Counted from the stretch's first letter, positions 17,939 through 26,525 are shown. The stretch: DNA of 64,000 nt from DATCBF01 sp964401995 (GCA_964401995.1 CAYOAP010000005.1:139192-203191), one strand, 5' to 3'. Made by a program: numbers and translations. The notes: generated from the sequence alone by a model not told the origin.

Positions 17939-19204
17939 ATGGCGATCATCACTGCGACCGTCGCTGAGACCTGCGAAGCCGCTAAGACGGCTGCGCGGGA
18001 GCTTGCGAGCGCTCCTACCGATGCGAAGAATTTGGCGTTGGAGGCGACTGCTCGGCTGCTTGGGGAGCGGACTGGCGAGATCCTTGAGGCTAATGCTGCG
18101 GATCTGGCTGACGCGCGGGCTCAGGGGCTCACGGACGCGCTGCGGGATCGGTTGACGCTCAGCGCAGATCGGGTTGCGGCGATGGCCGATGGGGTTCGCG
18201 CTGTGGCCGGACTGCCCGATCCCGTGGGCGAGGAGCTTGAGCACAAGACCTTGGCCAGCGGGTTGGATCTGCGCAAGGTCCGGGTGCCGCTGGGCGTGGT
18301 TGCCGTCGTCTACGAGGCGCGGCCAAATGTGACGATCGACTGCGCGGCGCTGACGATCAAGAGCGGCAACGCGATCGTCTTGCGCGGGTCCAGCTATGCC
18401 GAGCGGTCCAACGCCGGGTTGGCTGCGGTCGTGCGCGAGGCGCTTGCCGAGGCCGGGCTGCCCGAGGACGCGGTGCTGTTGCTGGCCGGTGGCGGCCGCG
18501 AGGACTTGGCCGAGCTTGCCACCCAGGACGGGTTGATCGATCTTCTGATTCCGCGCGGGGGAGAGGGCCTGAAGGCGGCGCTCAAGGACGTTGCGACGGT
18601 GCCGGTCATGTACGCGGCGGCGGGGAACTGCCACGTCTACGTGCACGCGGACGCCGACTTTGAGATGGCGCGGCGGATCGCGGTCAACGCCAAGACGCAG
18701 CGGCCCGGCGTCTGCAACGCGGCCGAGACGCTGCTGGTCGACGCGGCCGTCGCCGCGGAGTTCCTGCCGCTGGTGCTCGGTGACCTGCGCGGCGCCGGGG
18801 TCGAGCTGGTCGGCGACGAGCGGGCGCTTGAGCTTGCCGGCGGGGCTGAGATCGCTGCTGCCATCGATCAGGACTGGGACACCGAGTACCTCGACCTGAA
18901 GATGGCGGTCGCCGTCGTCGATTCGGTCGACGACGCGGTCGAGCACATCAACACCCACGGCACCGGCCACTCGGAGGCGATCGTCACCGGCTCTGAGGAT
19001 GCGGCCGAGCGGTTTGCGGGCGGGGTCGACGCCGCCGCTGCCTACGTCAACGCCTCGACCCGTTTCACCGACGGCTTCGAGTACGGGATGGGCGCCGAGA
19101 TCGGCAACTCGACCCAGAAGTTGCACGCCCGTGGCCCGATCGGGCTGCGCGAGCTGACTACCTTCAAGTACGTCGCCCGCGGCGACGGCCAGATACGTGA
19201 GTAA
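17939..19204 (+). CDS. proA: Gamma-glutamyl phosphate reductase
   Basis: NADPH-dependent reductase making glutamate semialdehyde in proline synthesis. 421 aa with an aldehyde-dehydrogenase-like fold; the catalytic cysteine is C259 in KTQRPGVCNAAET. ATG 17939 is chosen over an in-frame GTG at 17867, which lies inside the hairpin. The 5' part uses many GCT, GCG, TTG and CTT codons, the 3' part C-ended codons. nadD overlaps its end by 8 nt. Confidence 0.95.
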   Translation: MAIITATVAETCEAAKTAARELASAPTDAKNLALEATARLLGERTGEILEANAADLADARAQGLTDALRDRLTLSADRVAAMADGVRAVAGLPDPVGEELEHKTLASGLDLRKVRVPLGVVAVVYEARPNVTIDCAALTIKSGNAIVLRGSSYAERSNAGLAAVVREALAEAGLPEDAVLLLAGGGREDLAELATQDGLIDLLIPRGGEGLKAALKDVATVPVMYAAAGNCHVYVHADADFEMARRIAVNAKTQRPGVCNAAETLLVDAAVAAEFLPLVLGDLRGAGVELVGDERALELAGGAEIAAAIDQDWDTEYLDLKMAVAVVDSVDDAVEHINTHGTGHSEAIVTGSEDAAERFAGGVDAAAAYVNASTRFTDGFEYGMGAEIGNSTQKLHARGPIGLRELTTFKYVARGDGQIRE

Positions 19205-19808
19205 CGGCGAGCCGGCCGGCATCGGCGTCCTCGGCTCGGCCTTCAACCCGCCGCACCTCGGACATCTCGCGCTCGCCCAGGAGGCGCTCTGGCAGCTGGG
19301 GCTGAGCGAAGTGATCCTGGTCCCGACCGGCGAGGCGCCGCACAAGCGGATCGCCGACGACCCCGGGCGGGAGCTGCGGCTGGCGATGACGCGGCTCGCC
19401 GCCGCCGACGACTCGCGCTTCACTGTCTCCACGCTTGAGGTCGAGCGCGAGGGGCCGTCCTACACGTATGAGACTTTGGAACTGCTTGCACGCGACAAAG
19501 GCGACTCAGAGCTGGTTTTCGTAATGGGGGCAGATGCCGCCGTCGGCCTTGAGAGCTGGCGCGAGCCGGAGCGGGTCGTCGAGCTGGCCCGGATCGGTGT
19601 TGCCCGCCGGGCCGGAGTTTCCGAGGCGGATGTCGCGGCGGTGCTGCGCAGCCTCGGCGCCGAGGGGCGGGCGACGATGCTGGAGATGCCGCAGTTCGGC
19701 GTCTCCTCCTCGGCTGTGCGCGAGCGCGCCGCCGCCGGCCGGCCGTTGCGTTATCTGGTGCCCGAGCCGGTGGCCCGGTTCATCGAAGAGAAGGGGGTGT
19801 ACTCATGA
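19197..19808 (+). CDS. nadD: Nicotinate-nucleotide adenylyltransferase
   Basis: Adenylates nicotinate mononucleotide in NAD synthesis. 203 aa; the nucleotidyltransferase motif GSAFNPPHLGH has HLGH at 20-23, and the C-terminal ISSxxxR-type motif appears as GVSSSAVRERAAAG. GTG 19197 overlaps proA; the stop overlaps rsfS. This nadD-rsfS pairing is common. Confidence 0.94.
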   Translation: MSNGEPAGIGVLGSAFNPPHLGHLALAQEALWQLGLSEVILVPTGEAPHKRIADDPGRELRLAMTRLAAADDSRFTVSTLEVEREGPSYTYETLELLARDKGDSELVFVMGADAAVGLESWREPERVVELARIGVARRAGVSEADVAAVLRSLGAEGRATMLEMPQFGVSSSAVRERAAAGRPLRYLVPEPVARFIEEKGVYS

Positions 19809-20194
19809 GTGAGATCGGATCTGAGGAGCTGGCTCGTCGTGTGGCCGCGCTGGCCGACGCCAAACAGGGCGACGAGGTTCTTGTGCTCGATATGCGCAAG
19901 CTCGTCTCCTACACCGACTTCCTCGTCATCTGCACCGCCCGCAACGAACGTCACACGCGGGCGATCGTCGAGGACGTGAAGCTGCAGGTAAAGGGCGAGC
20001 TGGGCCGGATGCCCAGCGGCATGGAGGGGGAGGGGGCCGACGGCTGGATCGTCCTCGACTACCTCGACTGCGTGATGCACGTCTTCACCGCCGAGGAACG
20101 CGAGCGCTACCAGCTCGAGGATCTCTGGCGCGATGCTCCTCGCCTGGAGCTGGCCCTCGAGGCGCCCGAGCCCTCCGGTGCCGCCAGCGCCTGA
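19805..20194 (+). CDS. rsfS: Ribosomal silencing factor RsfS
   Basis: 129 aa. The RsfS/YbeB/Iojap fold is clear: DEVLVLDMRKLVSYTDFLVICTARNERHTRAI, then GWIVLDYLDCVMHVFTAEERERYQLEDLW. It binds L14 on the 50S subunit and blocks subunit joining when nutrients are scarce. It overlaps nadD by 4 nt. Confidence 0.95.
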   Translation: MSEIGSEELARRVAALADAKQGDEVLVLDMRKLVSYTDFLVICTARNERHTRAIVEDVKLQVKGELGRMPSGMEGEGADGWIVLDYLDCVMHVFTAEERERYQLEDLWRDAPRLELALEAPEPSGAASA

Positions 20195-20271
20195 CAGGCG
20201 CTCCTCGGACGGCTCCGAACACCCGTTCGCGCTGGAAACGAATGTCACAAAATGCCGTCCGGGCGCGGCCC

Positions 20272-20277
20272 TACGGT
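20272..20277 (+). promoter_or_regulatory. -10 element of the DivIVA-like gene
   Basis: TACGGT, 7 nt before the ATG at 20285; no ribosome site in the gap. Confidence 0.45.
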
Positions 20278-20284
20278 GCGGCGC

Positions 20285-20989
20285 ATGGCTGGTTTCAAGC
20301 GGGTTCTCCTCGGCTACCGTCGCAGCGACGTTGATGCGGCCCTAGCCAAGCGGGACACACAGATCAAGACGCTGGAGCGGCGCGAGGCCGGTGCCGTGGC
20401 CGCGGTCGAAGCCGAGCTCTCGGGCCTCTCGGAGATGGTGATCGAGCGCGAGCGTGAGATTCGCAGCCTCGGCGAGCGCCTGCAGGAGGCCAACGAACGC
20501 CATGACCGCAACATCGCCTCGCTGGCGAAGGTGACGGCGCGGCTGGAGGAGATCCAGTCCCAGGCGCGTGGCCAGGCGACGAGGATCCGGATGAAGGCTT
20601 TGAGCGAGGCGGTCGAGGTCAGCCGCCGGGTGCAGGAGCTGTCCGAGGCAGCCGAGGCCCCGGCCGGGCCGCCGTCCAGCGGCGACATGGAGCGCGCGCT
20701 CGAAGGAATCTTCGAAGGGCTGGTCAAGGTTGAGATCGGCCCGCTCGGCGACTTCTCCCAGCTCGTCGGCTTCGAGGACGCAGCAGGCCAGATCGGCGCC
20801 TCCGAGATCAAAGTCGAGCGCTTCTCCGAGGGTCGCGCGACCCTCTCGATGCGGCTCGACGAGCCGGTCGAGCTGCTGCGCGAGCTCGAGCAGCACTCCG
20901 CCCTCGACTTCCACGTCCGCCATACCGAGGCCGACAACCTGATCCTCGACATCGACGAGGATCAGAACCCCGGCCAGCAGGCCGCCTAG
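20285..20989 (+). CDS. DivIVA-like coiled-coil protein
   Basis: 234 aa. The N-terminus FKRVLLGYRRSDVDAAL resembles the membrane-binding motif of DivIVA/Wag31 (GYxxxxVD). It is followed by a long charged coiled coil (about 20-125) and a small C-terminal alpha/beta domain (about 140-225) ending in acidic residues. ATG 20285 is preferred over an in-frame start at 20252 because the motif begins right there. A role at the cell pole or in wall growth is inference; the C-terminal domain is not one I recognise in DivIVA. Confidence 0.65.
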   Translation: MAGFKRVLLGYRRSDVDAALAKRDTQIKTLERREAGAVAAVEAELSGLSEMVIEREREIRSLGERLQEANERHDRNIASLAKVTARLEEIQSQARGQATRIRMKALSEAVEVSRRVQELSEAAEAPAGPPSSGDMERALEGIFEGLVKVEIGPLGDFSQLVGFEDAAGQIGASEIKVERFSEGRATLSMRLDEPVELLRELEQHSALDFHVRHTEADNLILDIDEDQNPGQQAA

Positions 20990-21015
20990 CCCCGCCCGTC
21001 CAGGGCCTCAACCTT

Positions 21016-21021
21016 TAAACT
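21016..21021 (+). promoter_or_regulatory. -10 element of tRNA-Ala
   Basis: TAAACT, 10 nt before the 5' end of the tRNA. Confidence 0.4.
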
Positions 21022-21031
21022 CAGCGGCACT

Positions 21032-21104
21032 GGGGCTGTAGCTCAGCTGGAAGAGCGTCGCGCTGGCAGCGCGAAGGTCAGGGGTTCGAGCCCCCTCAGC
21101 TCCA
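21032..21104 (+). tRNA. tRNA-Ala (anticodon GGC)
   Basis: 73 nt fold into a cloverleaf. The acceptor stem GGGGCTG pairs with CAGCTCC (one G-T wobble), the D arm is GCTCAGCTGGAAGAGC, the anticodon loop CTGGCAG gives GGC, and the T arm GGGGTTCGAGCCCC is perfect. The discriminator is A. CCA is not encoded. The stop codon of the convergent DUF2867 gene begins on the next base. Confidence 0.95.
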
Positions 21105-21749
21105 TCACCCGGTTGTTCGTGTATTCCAGGTTCGTTCGGTCTGTCGCATCAGGGCCGGGTAGACGATCCAATGGCGGAACGGTGCGATCAGCGCCATGTA
21201 CGCCTTGCCGAAGCGACCGCGTGGCTTGACGTAGACGGCCATCTGTCCCTGGTAGCGGCCGTCGCCCTGGTCGACCCAGGCCAGGTGCATCACGCCGTGC
21301 ACGGTCTGGTTCGATATCTCCGCGGCAAACTCGACATCGGTGCGGTAGAGGGGCACGAAGGGCAGGGCGGCAAAATCCAGGTCCGCCGCCGTGTCGCGCA
21401 GATCGTCTGGCAGCCGCTCGGCCAGCGAGGTTTCGTTCGTGCCCGGGATCGGCAGTTTGCCGCCGCCATCATCGCTCTCGGCTGGGGTTGAGATCCTGCC
21501 GAGGTCGAGCCATTTGCCGAGGCGATCGCGGAGACGCCAGAGGACGCGAGCTGGGAGGGAATCCGCATTGGCCGGATCGCTGGCAGCCATCAGCTCGAGC
21601 AGCGCCTGGAAGTCCTCTGCGCTGCCGTGGACGGGAAGGGCCCAGACATCCTCCACAGTGAAGTCGGACGCGATTTCGCGGATGCGCCAGGGGTGAGACT
21701 CATGTGCTGAGTTCGGGAGCCTCCTGCCGGTGCTTGATCCATACGACAT
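21105..21749 (-). CDS. DUF2867-family protein
   Basis: 214 aa. The C-terminal part (ADLDFAALPFVPLYRTDVEFAAEISNQTVHGVMHLAWV, YVKPRGRFGKAYMALIAPFRHWIVYPALMR) matches the DUF2867 pattern of soluble proteins often found beside regulators. ATG 21749 is used; an upstream GTG/ATG extension to 21839 has no conserved look and would run through both operators. It is divergent from a TetR gene; one operator covers its start codon, so it is probably the regulator's target. Biochemical function unknown. Confidence 0.7.
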   Translation of the reverse strand: MSYGSSTGRRLPNSAHESHPWRIREIASDFTVEDVWALPVHGSAEDFQALLELMAASDPANADSLPARVLWRLRDRLGKWLDLGRISTPAESDDGGGKLPIPGTNETSLAERLPDDLRDTAADLDFAALPFVPLYRTDVEFAAEISNQTVHGVMHLAWVDQGDGRYQGQMAVYVKPRGRFGKAYMALIAPFRHWIVYPALMRQTERTWNTRTTG

Positions 21750-21756
21750 CGTATGG
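21739..21756 (+). promoter_or_regulatory. TetR-type operator 1, over the DUF2867 start
   Basis: CCATACGACATCGTATGG is an inverted repeat with perfect 8-bp arms. Its core ATACG-N4-CGTAT recurs at 21785-21798. It covers the start codon of the minus-strand gene. Confidence 0.7.
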
Positions 21757-21784
21757 ATGCTAGGCGGATTGCTTGCGTCTGTCA

Positions 21785-21798
21785 ATACGGTGCCGTAT
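21785..21798 (+). promoter_or_regulatory. TetR-type operator 2, just before tetR
   Basis: ATACGGTGCCGTAT, a palindrome with the same ATACG-N4-CGTAT core. Its centre is 44 bp (about four helical turns) from operator 1, and it ends 4 nt before the regulator's ATG, so autoregulation is likely. Confidence 0.7.
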
Positions 21799-21802
21799 AG
21801 AT

Positions 21803-22375
21803 ATGCCAATGGCCAACGTCCGGACTCCACGCGGCGCATGGATCGACGCGGCGCTGCGGGCTCTGGCGGCAGGAGGGCCAGATGCCGTGCGGGTGGAGGC
21901 GCTGGCGACGGGCCTGGGAGTGTCCAAGGGCGGCTTCTACTGGCACTTCACCGATCGCCAGGCCCTGCTCGAGGAGATGCTCGATAGCTGGGAGAAGGCC
22001 GGGACCGAGGACGTGATCGCCCGCGTCGACAGCCAGGCCGCCGACCCGCGAGCCAAGCTGCGAGAACTCTTCGAGCTGAGCCCGTCGGCCGACTTCGCCG
22101 TTGAGTTGGCGCTGCGGGACTGGTCGCGCCGCGACACTGACGTCGCCAAGCGGCTGCACCGGGTCGACAATCGGCGCATGGGGTATCTGCGCTCGCTGTT
22201 CGGGCAGTTCTGCGTGGATGCGGACGACATCGAGGCCCGCAGCATGCTGGCCTACTCGTTGCTGATCGGCAGCTACTTCATCGCAACACAGCACGGTGAC
22301 AAGACCCGGTCCCAGGTGCTGACGCTCGCGGTCGATCGACTGCTCAGCGAGTCGTGGAACTCGGGGGCCGCGTGA
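21803..22375 (+). CDS. TetR-family transcriptional regulator
   Basis: 190 aa. The N-terminal helix-turn-helix is typical: VEALATGLGVSKGGFYWHFTDRQALLEEML at about 31-60. The C-terminal ligand domain is all-helical. ATG 21803 follows operator 2 directly; ATG 21809 is also possible. The stop overlaps the next gene as GTGA. It probably represses itself, the DUF393 gene behind it and the divergent DUF2867 gene; the inducer is unknown. Confidence 0.85.
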   Translation: MPMANVRTPRGAWIDAALRALAAGGPDAVRVEALATGLGVSKGGFYWHFTDRQALLEEMLDSWEKAGTEDVIARVDSQAADPRAKLRELFELSPSADFAVELALRDWSRRDTDVAKRLHRVDNRRMGYLRSLFGQFCVDADDIEARSMLAYSLLIGSYFIATQHGDKTRSQVLTLAVDRLLSESWNSGAA

Positions 22376-22743
22376 GCCGTCGAGAGCGCCCTGTCCTCGT
22401 CTACGACGGGGATTGCGCGTTCTGCAGCAGTTGTGCGCGCTTCCTGGAGAGGATCGGGCCGGATGCGGAGATCGTCGCCTGGCAGTTCACCGATCTGACT
22501 GCGCTTGGATTGACCGAGGAGCAGGCTGCCGATGCTGTGCAGTGGGTTCAGATCGACGGCACGGTCCGCTCAGGACATGAGGCGATCGCAGCAGCGCTGA
22601 GCAGCGCTGGGCAGATCTGGGGGATCGTCGGTCGCATCGTCCTGTTGCCGGGGATCTCGTGGGTGGCGGCGAAGGTCTACCGGTTGGTCGCGGACAACCG
22701 CTATCGGTTGCCCGGAGGAACGCCTGCCTGCCGGCCTAAATAA
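22372..22743 (+). CDS. DCC-family (DUF393) thiol-disulfide oxidoreductase-like protein
   Basis: 123 aa. The defining motif DxxCxxC is D12-G-D-C15-A-F-C18, preceded by VLVYDG. The rest (AGQIWGIVGRIVLLPGISWVAAKVYRLVADNRYR) follows the family, ending with GGTPACRP. GTG 22372 overlaps the TetR stop, so it shares that transcript. Members are thioredoxin-like; substrates are not established. Confidence 0.85.
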   Translation: MSRRERPVLVYDGDCAFCSSCARFLERIGPDAEIVAWQFTDLTALGLTEEQAADAVQWVQIDGTVRSGHEAIAAALSSAGQIWGIVGRIVLLPGISWVAAKVYRLVADNRYRLPGGTPACRPK

Positions 22744-22793
22744 ACGGGCTTGCATCGCTCAAAGGTCGGCCGCTGTCTGCCGATGAGGCAGTG

Positions 22794-23498
22794 ATGAGCG
22801 CGAATCAGCACGTGTTCTCGCATGGGCTGCGGGACACGCGGGAGACGTTTGATGCCTGGAACGGGAGGCTCTGGACCGTCCTGCGTGGCTGGCTCGCCCT
22901 CAGCATCGCGATCGCCCTAGCCCTGCTGGTCTCGGTCTGGTTCGTCGCCGGGCTGCTGACGCCGGACCTGACGCCTGTCCATCTCCCTGGGATCACCTCG
23001 CCTTCGGAGCCGGGCGATCTGATCCCGATCCTCGAGCGCAACGCGACCGTGCTCGCCCTGCACGCGACGGCCTGCATCGCCGGCTTCATCGCTGGCGCTT
23101 CGATGCCGATCGCCGCCGCCCAGCGGACTGGTATCTCGCGCTGGATCCACGTCAAAGCGGGCGAGCTGGCGATCCTCTTCGTCAGCGCGGTGACCATCTT
23201 CTCCCTTGCCACCCAGTCCTTCTACCTGGGCTTCCAGGGCTCGACCCTGGCCTTCCAGTTCCACCTGACCCGGGCCGCCCTGATCCTTTCGGTCCTGCCC
23301 CACGCGATCCCCGAGCTGACGGCCCTCTTCCTCCCGCTCGCAGCCTGGCTGATCGCCAGCCGCCGCGGTGAGTGGAACCAGCTGCTGGCGGCGACCGCGA
23401 TCACAGTCGCCCTGGCGATCCCCACCCTGATCGTCTCGGCGACGATCGAGGTCTACGTCTGGCCCCACATCCTGCGCGCCCTCTCGCCCGTGGCATAG
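22794..23498 (+). CDS. SpoIIM-family (stage II sporulation protein M-like) membrane protein
   Basis: 234 aa. About five membrane helices and the family hallmarks LHATACIAGFIAGAS and PHAIPELTALFLPLAAWLIAS. Family members are found in sporulating and non-sporulating bacteria alike; in the latter the role is unclear. ATG 22794 is used; the preceding GTG 22791 is also possible. Confidence 0.75.
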   Translation: MSANQHVFSHGLRDTRETFDAWNGRLWTVLRGWLALSIAIALALLVSVWFVAGLLTPDLTPVHLPGITSPSEPGDLIPILERNATVLALHATACIAGFIAGASMPIAAAQRTGISRWIHVKAGELAILFVSAVTIFSLATQSFYLGFQGSTLAFQFHLTRAALILSVLPHAIPELTALFLPLAAWLIASRRGEWNQLLAATAITVALAIPTLIVSATIEVYVWPHILRALSPVA

Positions 23499-23517
23499 GT
23501 TCCACGCCCGCGCGACG

Positions 23518-23523
23518 TAAGAT
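23518..23523 (+). promoter_or_regulatory. -10 element upstream of leuS
   Basis: TAAGAT, 10 nt before the leuS ATG; no ribosome site in between. Confidence 0.45.
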
Positions 23524-23533
23524 CGCCGCTCTC

Positions 23534-26023
23534 ATGAGCGGCTACGACCCCAAGGCGATCGAGAAGAAGTGGCAGGCGGTCTGGGCCGAGGAGAAGACCT
23601 GGGAGGTAGCCAACCCCGGCCAGCCCGGCTTCGATGGCTCGAAGCCGAAGTCCTACGTCCTGGAGATGCTGCCCTACCCCTCTGGCGAGCCCCACGTCGG
23701 CCATCTCAAGTGCTACGCCGTCGGCGACGCGATCGCCCACTTCCGCCGCCGCCACGGCTACGAGGTGATCCACCCGATGGGCTACGACGCCTTCGGCCTG
23801 CCGGCCGAGAACAACGCGATCAAAACCGGGGAGCACCCGCGCGAGGCGACCGAGCGCTCGATCGCCTCCTTCCGCCGCCAGTTCCGCGAGTGGGGGATCT
23901 CGATCGACTGGTCGCGTGAGCTCGGCACCCACACCCCCGAGTACTACCGCTGGACCCAGTGGATCTTCCTGCAGCTGTTCGAGAAGGGCCTCGCCTACCG
24001 GACCGAAGCGGCGGTCCAGTGGTGCCCCAAGGACGCGACCGTGCTCGCCAACGAGCAGGTCGTCGACGGCCGTTGCGAGCGCTGCGGGACCGAGGTGATC
24101 CAGCGCAGCCTCAAGCAGTGGTTCTTCGGCATCACCGAGTACGCCGAGCGCCTGCTTGCCGACTTCGAGCTGCTCGAGTCCTGGCCCGAGCACGTGATCA
24201 CGATGCAGCGCAACTGGATCGGCCGCTCCGAGGGGGCTGAGGTCGTCTTCCGCTGCGAGGAGATGGACCTCGACTTCCCGGTCTTCACCACCCGCCCCGA
24301 CACGCTGTTCGGCGCGACCTTCTTCGTCCTCGCCCCCGAGCACCCCGAGCTGGCGCGCCTGGTCGCCGGCACGCCCGCCGAGGAGGCGGTGCGCGAGTAC
24401 GTCAACAAGGTCGGCCGTGAGTCGGCCGAGGAGCGTGGCGACGAGGACCGCGAGAAGACCGGCATGGCGCTGGGGCGCAGCGTCGTCAACCCGGTCAACG
24501 GCGAGGAGATCCCGATGTTCGTCGCCGACTACGTGCTGATGGAGTACGGGACCGGGGCGATCATGGCCGTGCCGGGCCACGACACCCGCGACTACGAGTT
24601 CGCTCAAAAATTCGTTCTCCCGGTCGTGCGGGTGATCGAGGGCAACGACCCCGAGGTCGCCCGTGACGGGGAGGGCCTGCCCTACCCGGGCGACGGGGCG
24701 ATGGTCAACTCCGGCCGCTTCGACGGCAAAGGCAATCGTGCCGCCTACGAGGAGATCGTCGAGTGGCTGGCGGCCGAGGGCCGCGGCAAGACCGCGATCA
24801 ACTACCGCCTGCGCGACTGGCTGGTCTCGCGCCAGCGCTACTGGGGCGCCCCGATCCCGATCGTCTACTGCGACGGGTGCGGCATGGTCCCGGTGCCCGG
24901 CGACCAGCTCCCGGTCGAGCTGCCCGACATCGAGGACTACGCGCCGCAGGGCAAGAGCCCGCTGGCAGCCGCCGAGGACTGGGTCGCGACCGAGTGCCCG
25001 CGCTGCAACGGCCCGGCCCGTCGCGAGACCGACACGATGGACACCTTCGTCGACTCCTCCTGGTACTTCATCCGTTACCTCGACTCGCAGAACAGCGAGG
25101 CGGCCTGGGACCGCGCTGCCGCTGACAACTGGCTCCCGGTCGACCAGTACATCGGCGGGGTCGAGCACGCGATCCTGCACCTGATGTACGCGCGCTTCTT
25201 GACCAAGGCGCTGGCCGATCTTGGCCATCTCGGCGTGCAGGAGCCGTTCGCCAACCTCTTCGCCCAGGGGATGATCACCCGCGACGGGGCGAAGATGTCG
25301 AAGTCGAGGGGCAACACGGTCAGCCCCGGCGAGTACGTCGAGCGCCACGGCGCCGACACCGCCCGCACCTACATCTGCTTCATGGGCCCGCCCGAGCGCG
25401 GCGCCGACTGGTCCGACGAGGGGCTGGAGGGCGTCGGCCGCTTCCTCTCCCGCCTTTGGCGCCTCTGCGAGGAGCTGGAAGGCAGGGAGGCAGCCGAGGG
25501 CGACGCAGCCGAGGCCAGTGGCGACGCCCGCGCCCTCTACGCCAAGGCGCACTGGGCGATCGAGAAGGCGACCAGCGACTTCGAGCGCGGCTTCCAGTTC
25601 AACACCGTGATCGCCGCCGTGATGGAGCTGGTCAACGACAGCTACCGGCTCAAGGATGGCCTCTACGCCGATCCGGCCGGGACCGCCGCGGTGCGTTTCG
25701 CGGCGGCGACTGCCGCCTCGCTGATCTTCCCCTTCGCCCCCCACCTCGGGGCCGAGGTCTGGGAGCGGCTGGAAGGCTCGCGGGTCTGGGAGCAGCCCTG
25801 GCCGCAGGCCGACCCGGCCCTGCTCGTCAGCGACACGGTGACCCTGATCGTCCAGGTCAACGGCAAGCTGCGCGACCGGATCGAGGCGCCGGCCGACGCG
25901 CCCCAGGACGAGCTCCTGCGGCTGGCGCGGGCGAGCGAGAAGGTGAGCAATTTCCTCGACGGCAAAGAGGTCGTCAAGGAGATCGTCGTGCCTGGCAAGC
26001 TCGTCAACCTGGTCGCGCGTTAA
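23534..26023 (+). CDS. leuS: Leucine--tRNA ligase
   Basis: Class I synthetase charging tRNA-Leu. 829 aa with HIGH as HVGH (54-57) in YPSGEPHVGH, a CP1 editing domain, DTMDTFVDSSWYF, and the KMSKS loop at 587-591. ATG 23534 is chosen over an in-frame start at 23372, which would overlap the SpoIIM-like gene in another frame. The long minus-strand ORF across the gene is a codon-bias shadow. Confidence 0.97.
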   Translation: MSGYDPKAIEKKWQAVWAEEKTWEVANPGQPGFDGSKPKSYVLEMLPYPSGEPHVGHLKCYAVGDAIAHFRRRHGYEVIHPMGYDAFGLPAENNAIKTGEHPREATERSIASFRRQFREWGISIDWSRELGTHTPEYYRWTQWIFLQLFEKGLAYRTEAAVQWCPKDATVLANEQVVDGRCERCGTEVIQRSLKQWFFGITEYAERLLADFELLESWPEHVITMQRNWIGRSEGAEVVFRCEEMDLDFPVFTTRPDTLFGATFFVLAPEHPELARLVAGTPAEEAVREYVNKVGRESAEERGDEDREKTGMALGRSVVNPVNGEEIPMFVADYVLMEYGTGAIMAVPGHDTRDYEFAQKFVLPVVRVIEGNDPEVARDGEGLPYPGDGAMVNSGRFDGKGNRAAYEEIVEWLAAEGRGKTAINYRLRDWLVSRQRYWGAPIPIVYCDGCGMVPVPGDQLPVELPDIEDYAPQGKSPLAAAEDWVATECPRCNGPARRETDTMDTFVDSSWYFIRYLDSQNSEAAWDRAAADNWLPVDQYIGGVEHAILHLMYARFLTKALADLGHLGVQEPFANLFAQGMITRDGAKMSKSRGNTVSPGEYVERHGADTARTYICFMGPPERGADWSDEGLEGVGRFLSRLWRLCEELEGREAAEGDAAEASGDARALYAKAHWAIEKATSDFERGFQFNTVIAAVMELVNDSYRLKDGLYADPAGTAAVRFAAATAASLIFPFAPHLGAEVWERLEGSRVWEQPWPQADPALLVSDTVTLIVQVNGKLRDRIEAPADAPQDELLRLARASEKVSNFLDGKEVVKEIVVPGKLVNLVAR

Positions 26024-26071
26024 CCGGCCGCATCCCCGGCTGACCCCAGCTTTTGGTACAAAGCGCGCCGA

Positions 26072-26470
26072 ATGCTCGTCAGGCGCCTTGAGGCAGCACC
26101 CGTTCAGGAGTGGCACCGGCTTCGCTCACACGTCCTTATGGACGCGGGCGAGATGGGCTCCCGCCATATGTCCGTGACTTGGCTGGAGGTCCCTGCCGGA
26201 GCTGAGCAGACGCTGCACTCACATGAAGAGGCCGAGCAGGTCTACGTGGTCGTTCGCGGCAATGGCACGATGTCTGTCGCTGGCGATACCCAGCCAGTGG
26301 GAGAGGGGGACCTGATCTTGGTCCCACCCGCCACCGACCACGTCGTCGCCAATAACAACGACAGCGCCCTGGCGATCGTCTCCGTCCAGTCACCCGCCGT
26401 CGCCGCCGCCGAGCTCTACAGCGACCAGCTGGCTGAGGTGGCCGGCTACGACGAAGACGACGAAGCCTGA
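26072..26470 (+). CDS. Cupin-domain protein
   Basis: 132 aa. A single cupin barrel: metal-site motif 1 is HSHEEAEQVYVVVRGNG (HxHx4-6E region) and motif 2 includes GDLILVPPATDHVVAN. Such small cupins bind a metal and act as sensors, isomerases or dioxygenases; no substrate can be named. The C-terminus is acidic (GYDEDDEA). Confidence 0.8.
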   Translation: MLVRRLEAAPVQEWHRLRSHVLMDAGEMGSRHMSVTWLEVPAGAEQTLHSHEEAEQVYVVVRGNGTMSVAGDTQPVGEGDLILVPPATDHVVANNNDSALAIVSVQSPAVAAAELYSDQLAEVAGYDEDDEA

Positions 26471-26525
26471 GTTTTTTTTGATTTAGCGCGCCACGCGCGC
26501 GTTCGGTTCGGTCACGTTTCGGTGC

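Noticed and set aside
23453..26116. An 887-codon open frame on the minus strand across leuS
   Set aside because: It mirrors leuS codon by codon; long antisense frames are expected where third positions are almost all G or C. Its composition (runs of Leu, Gly, Val, Asp) fits no protein family.
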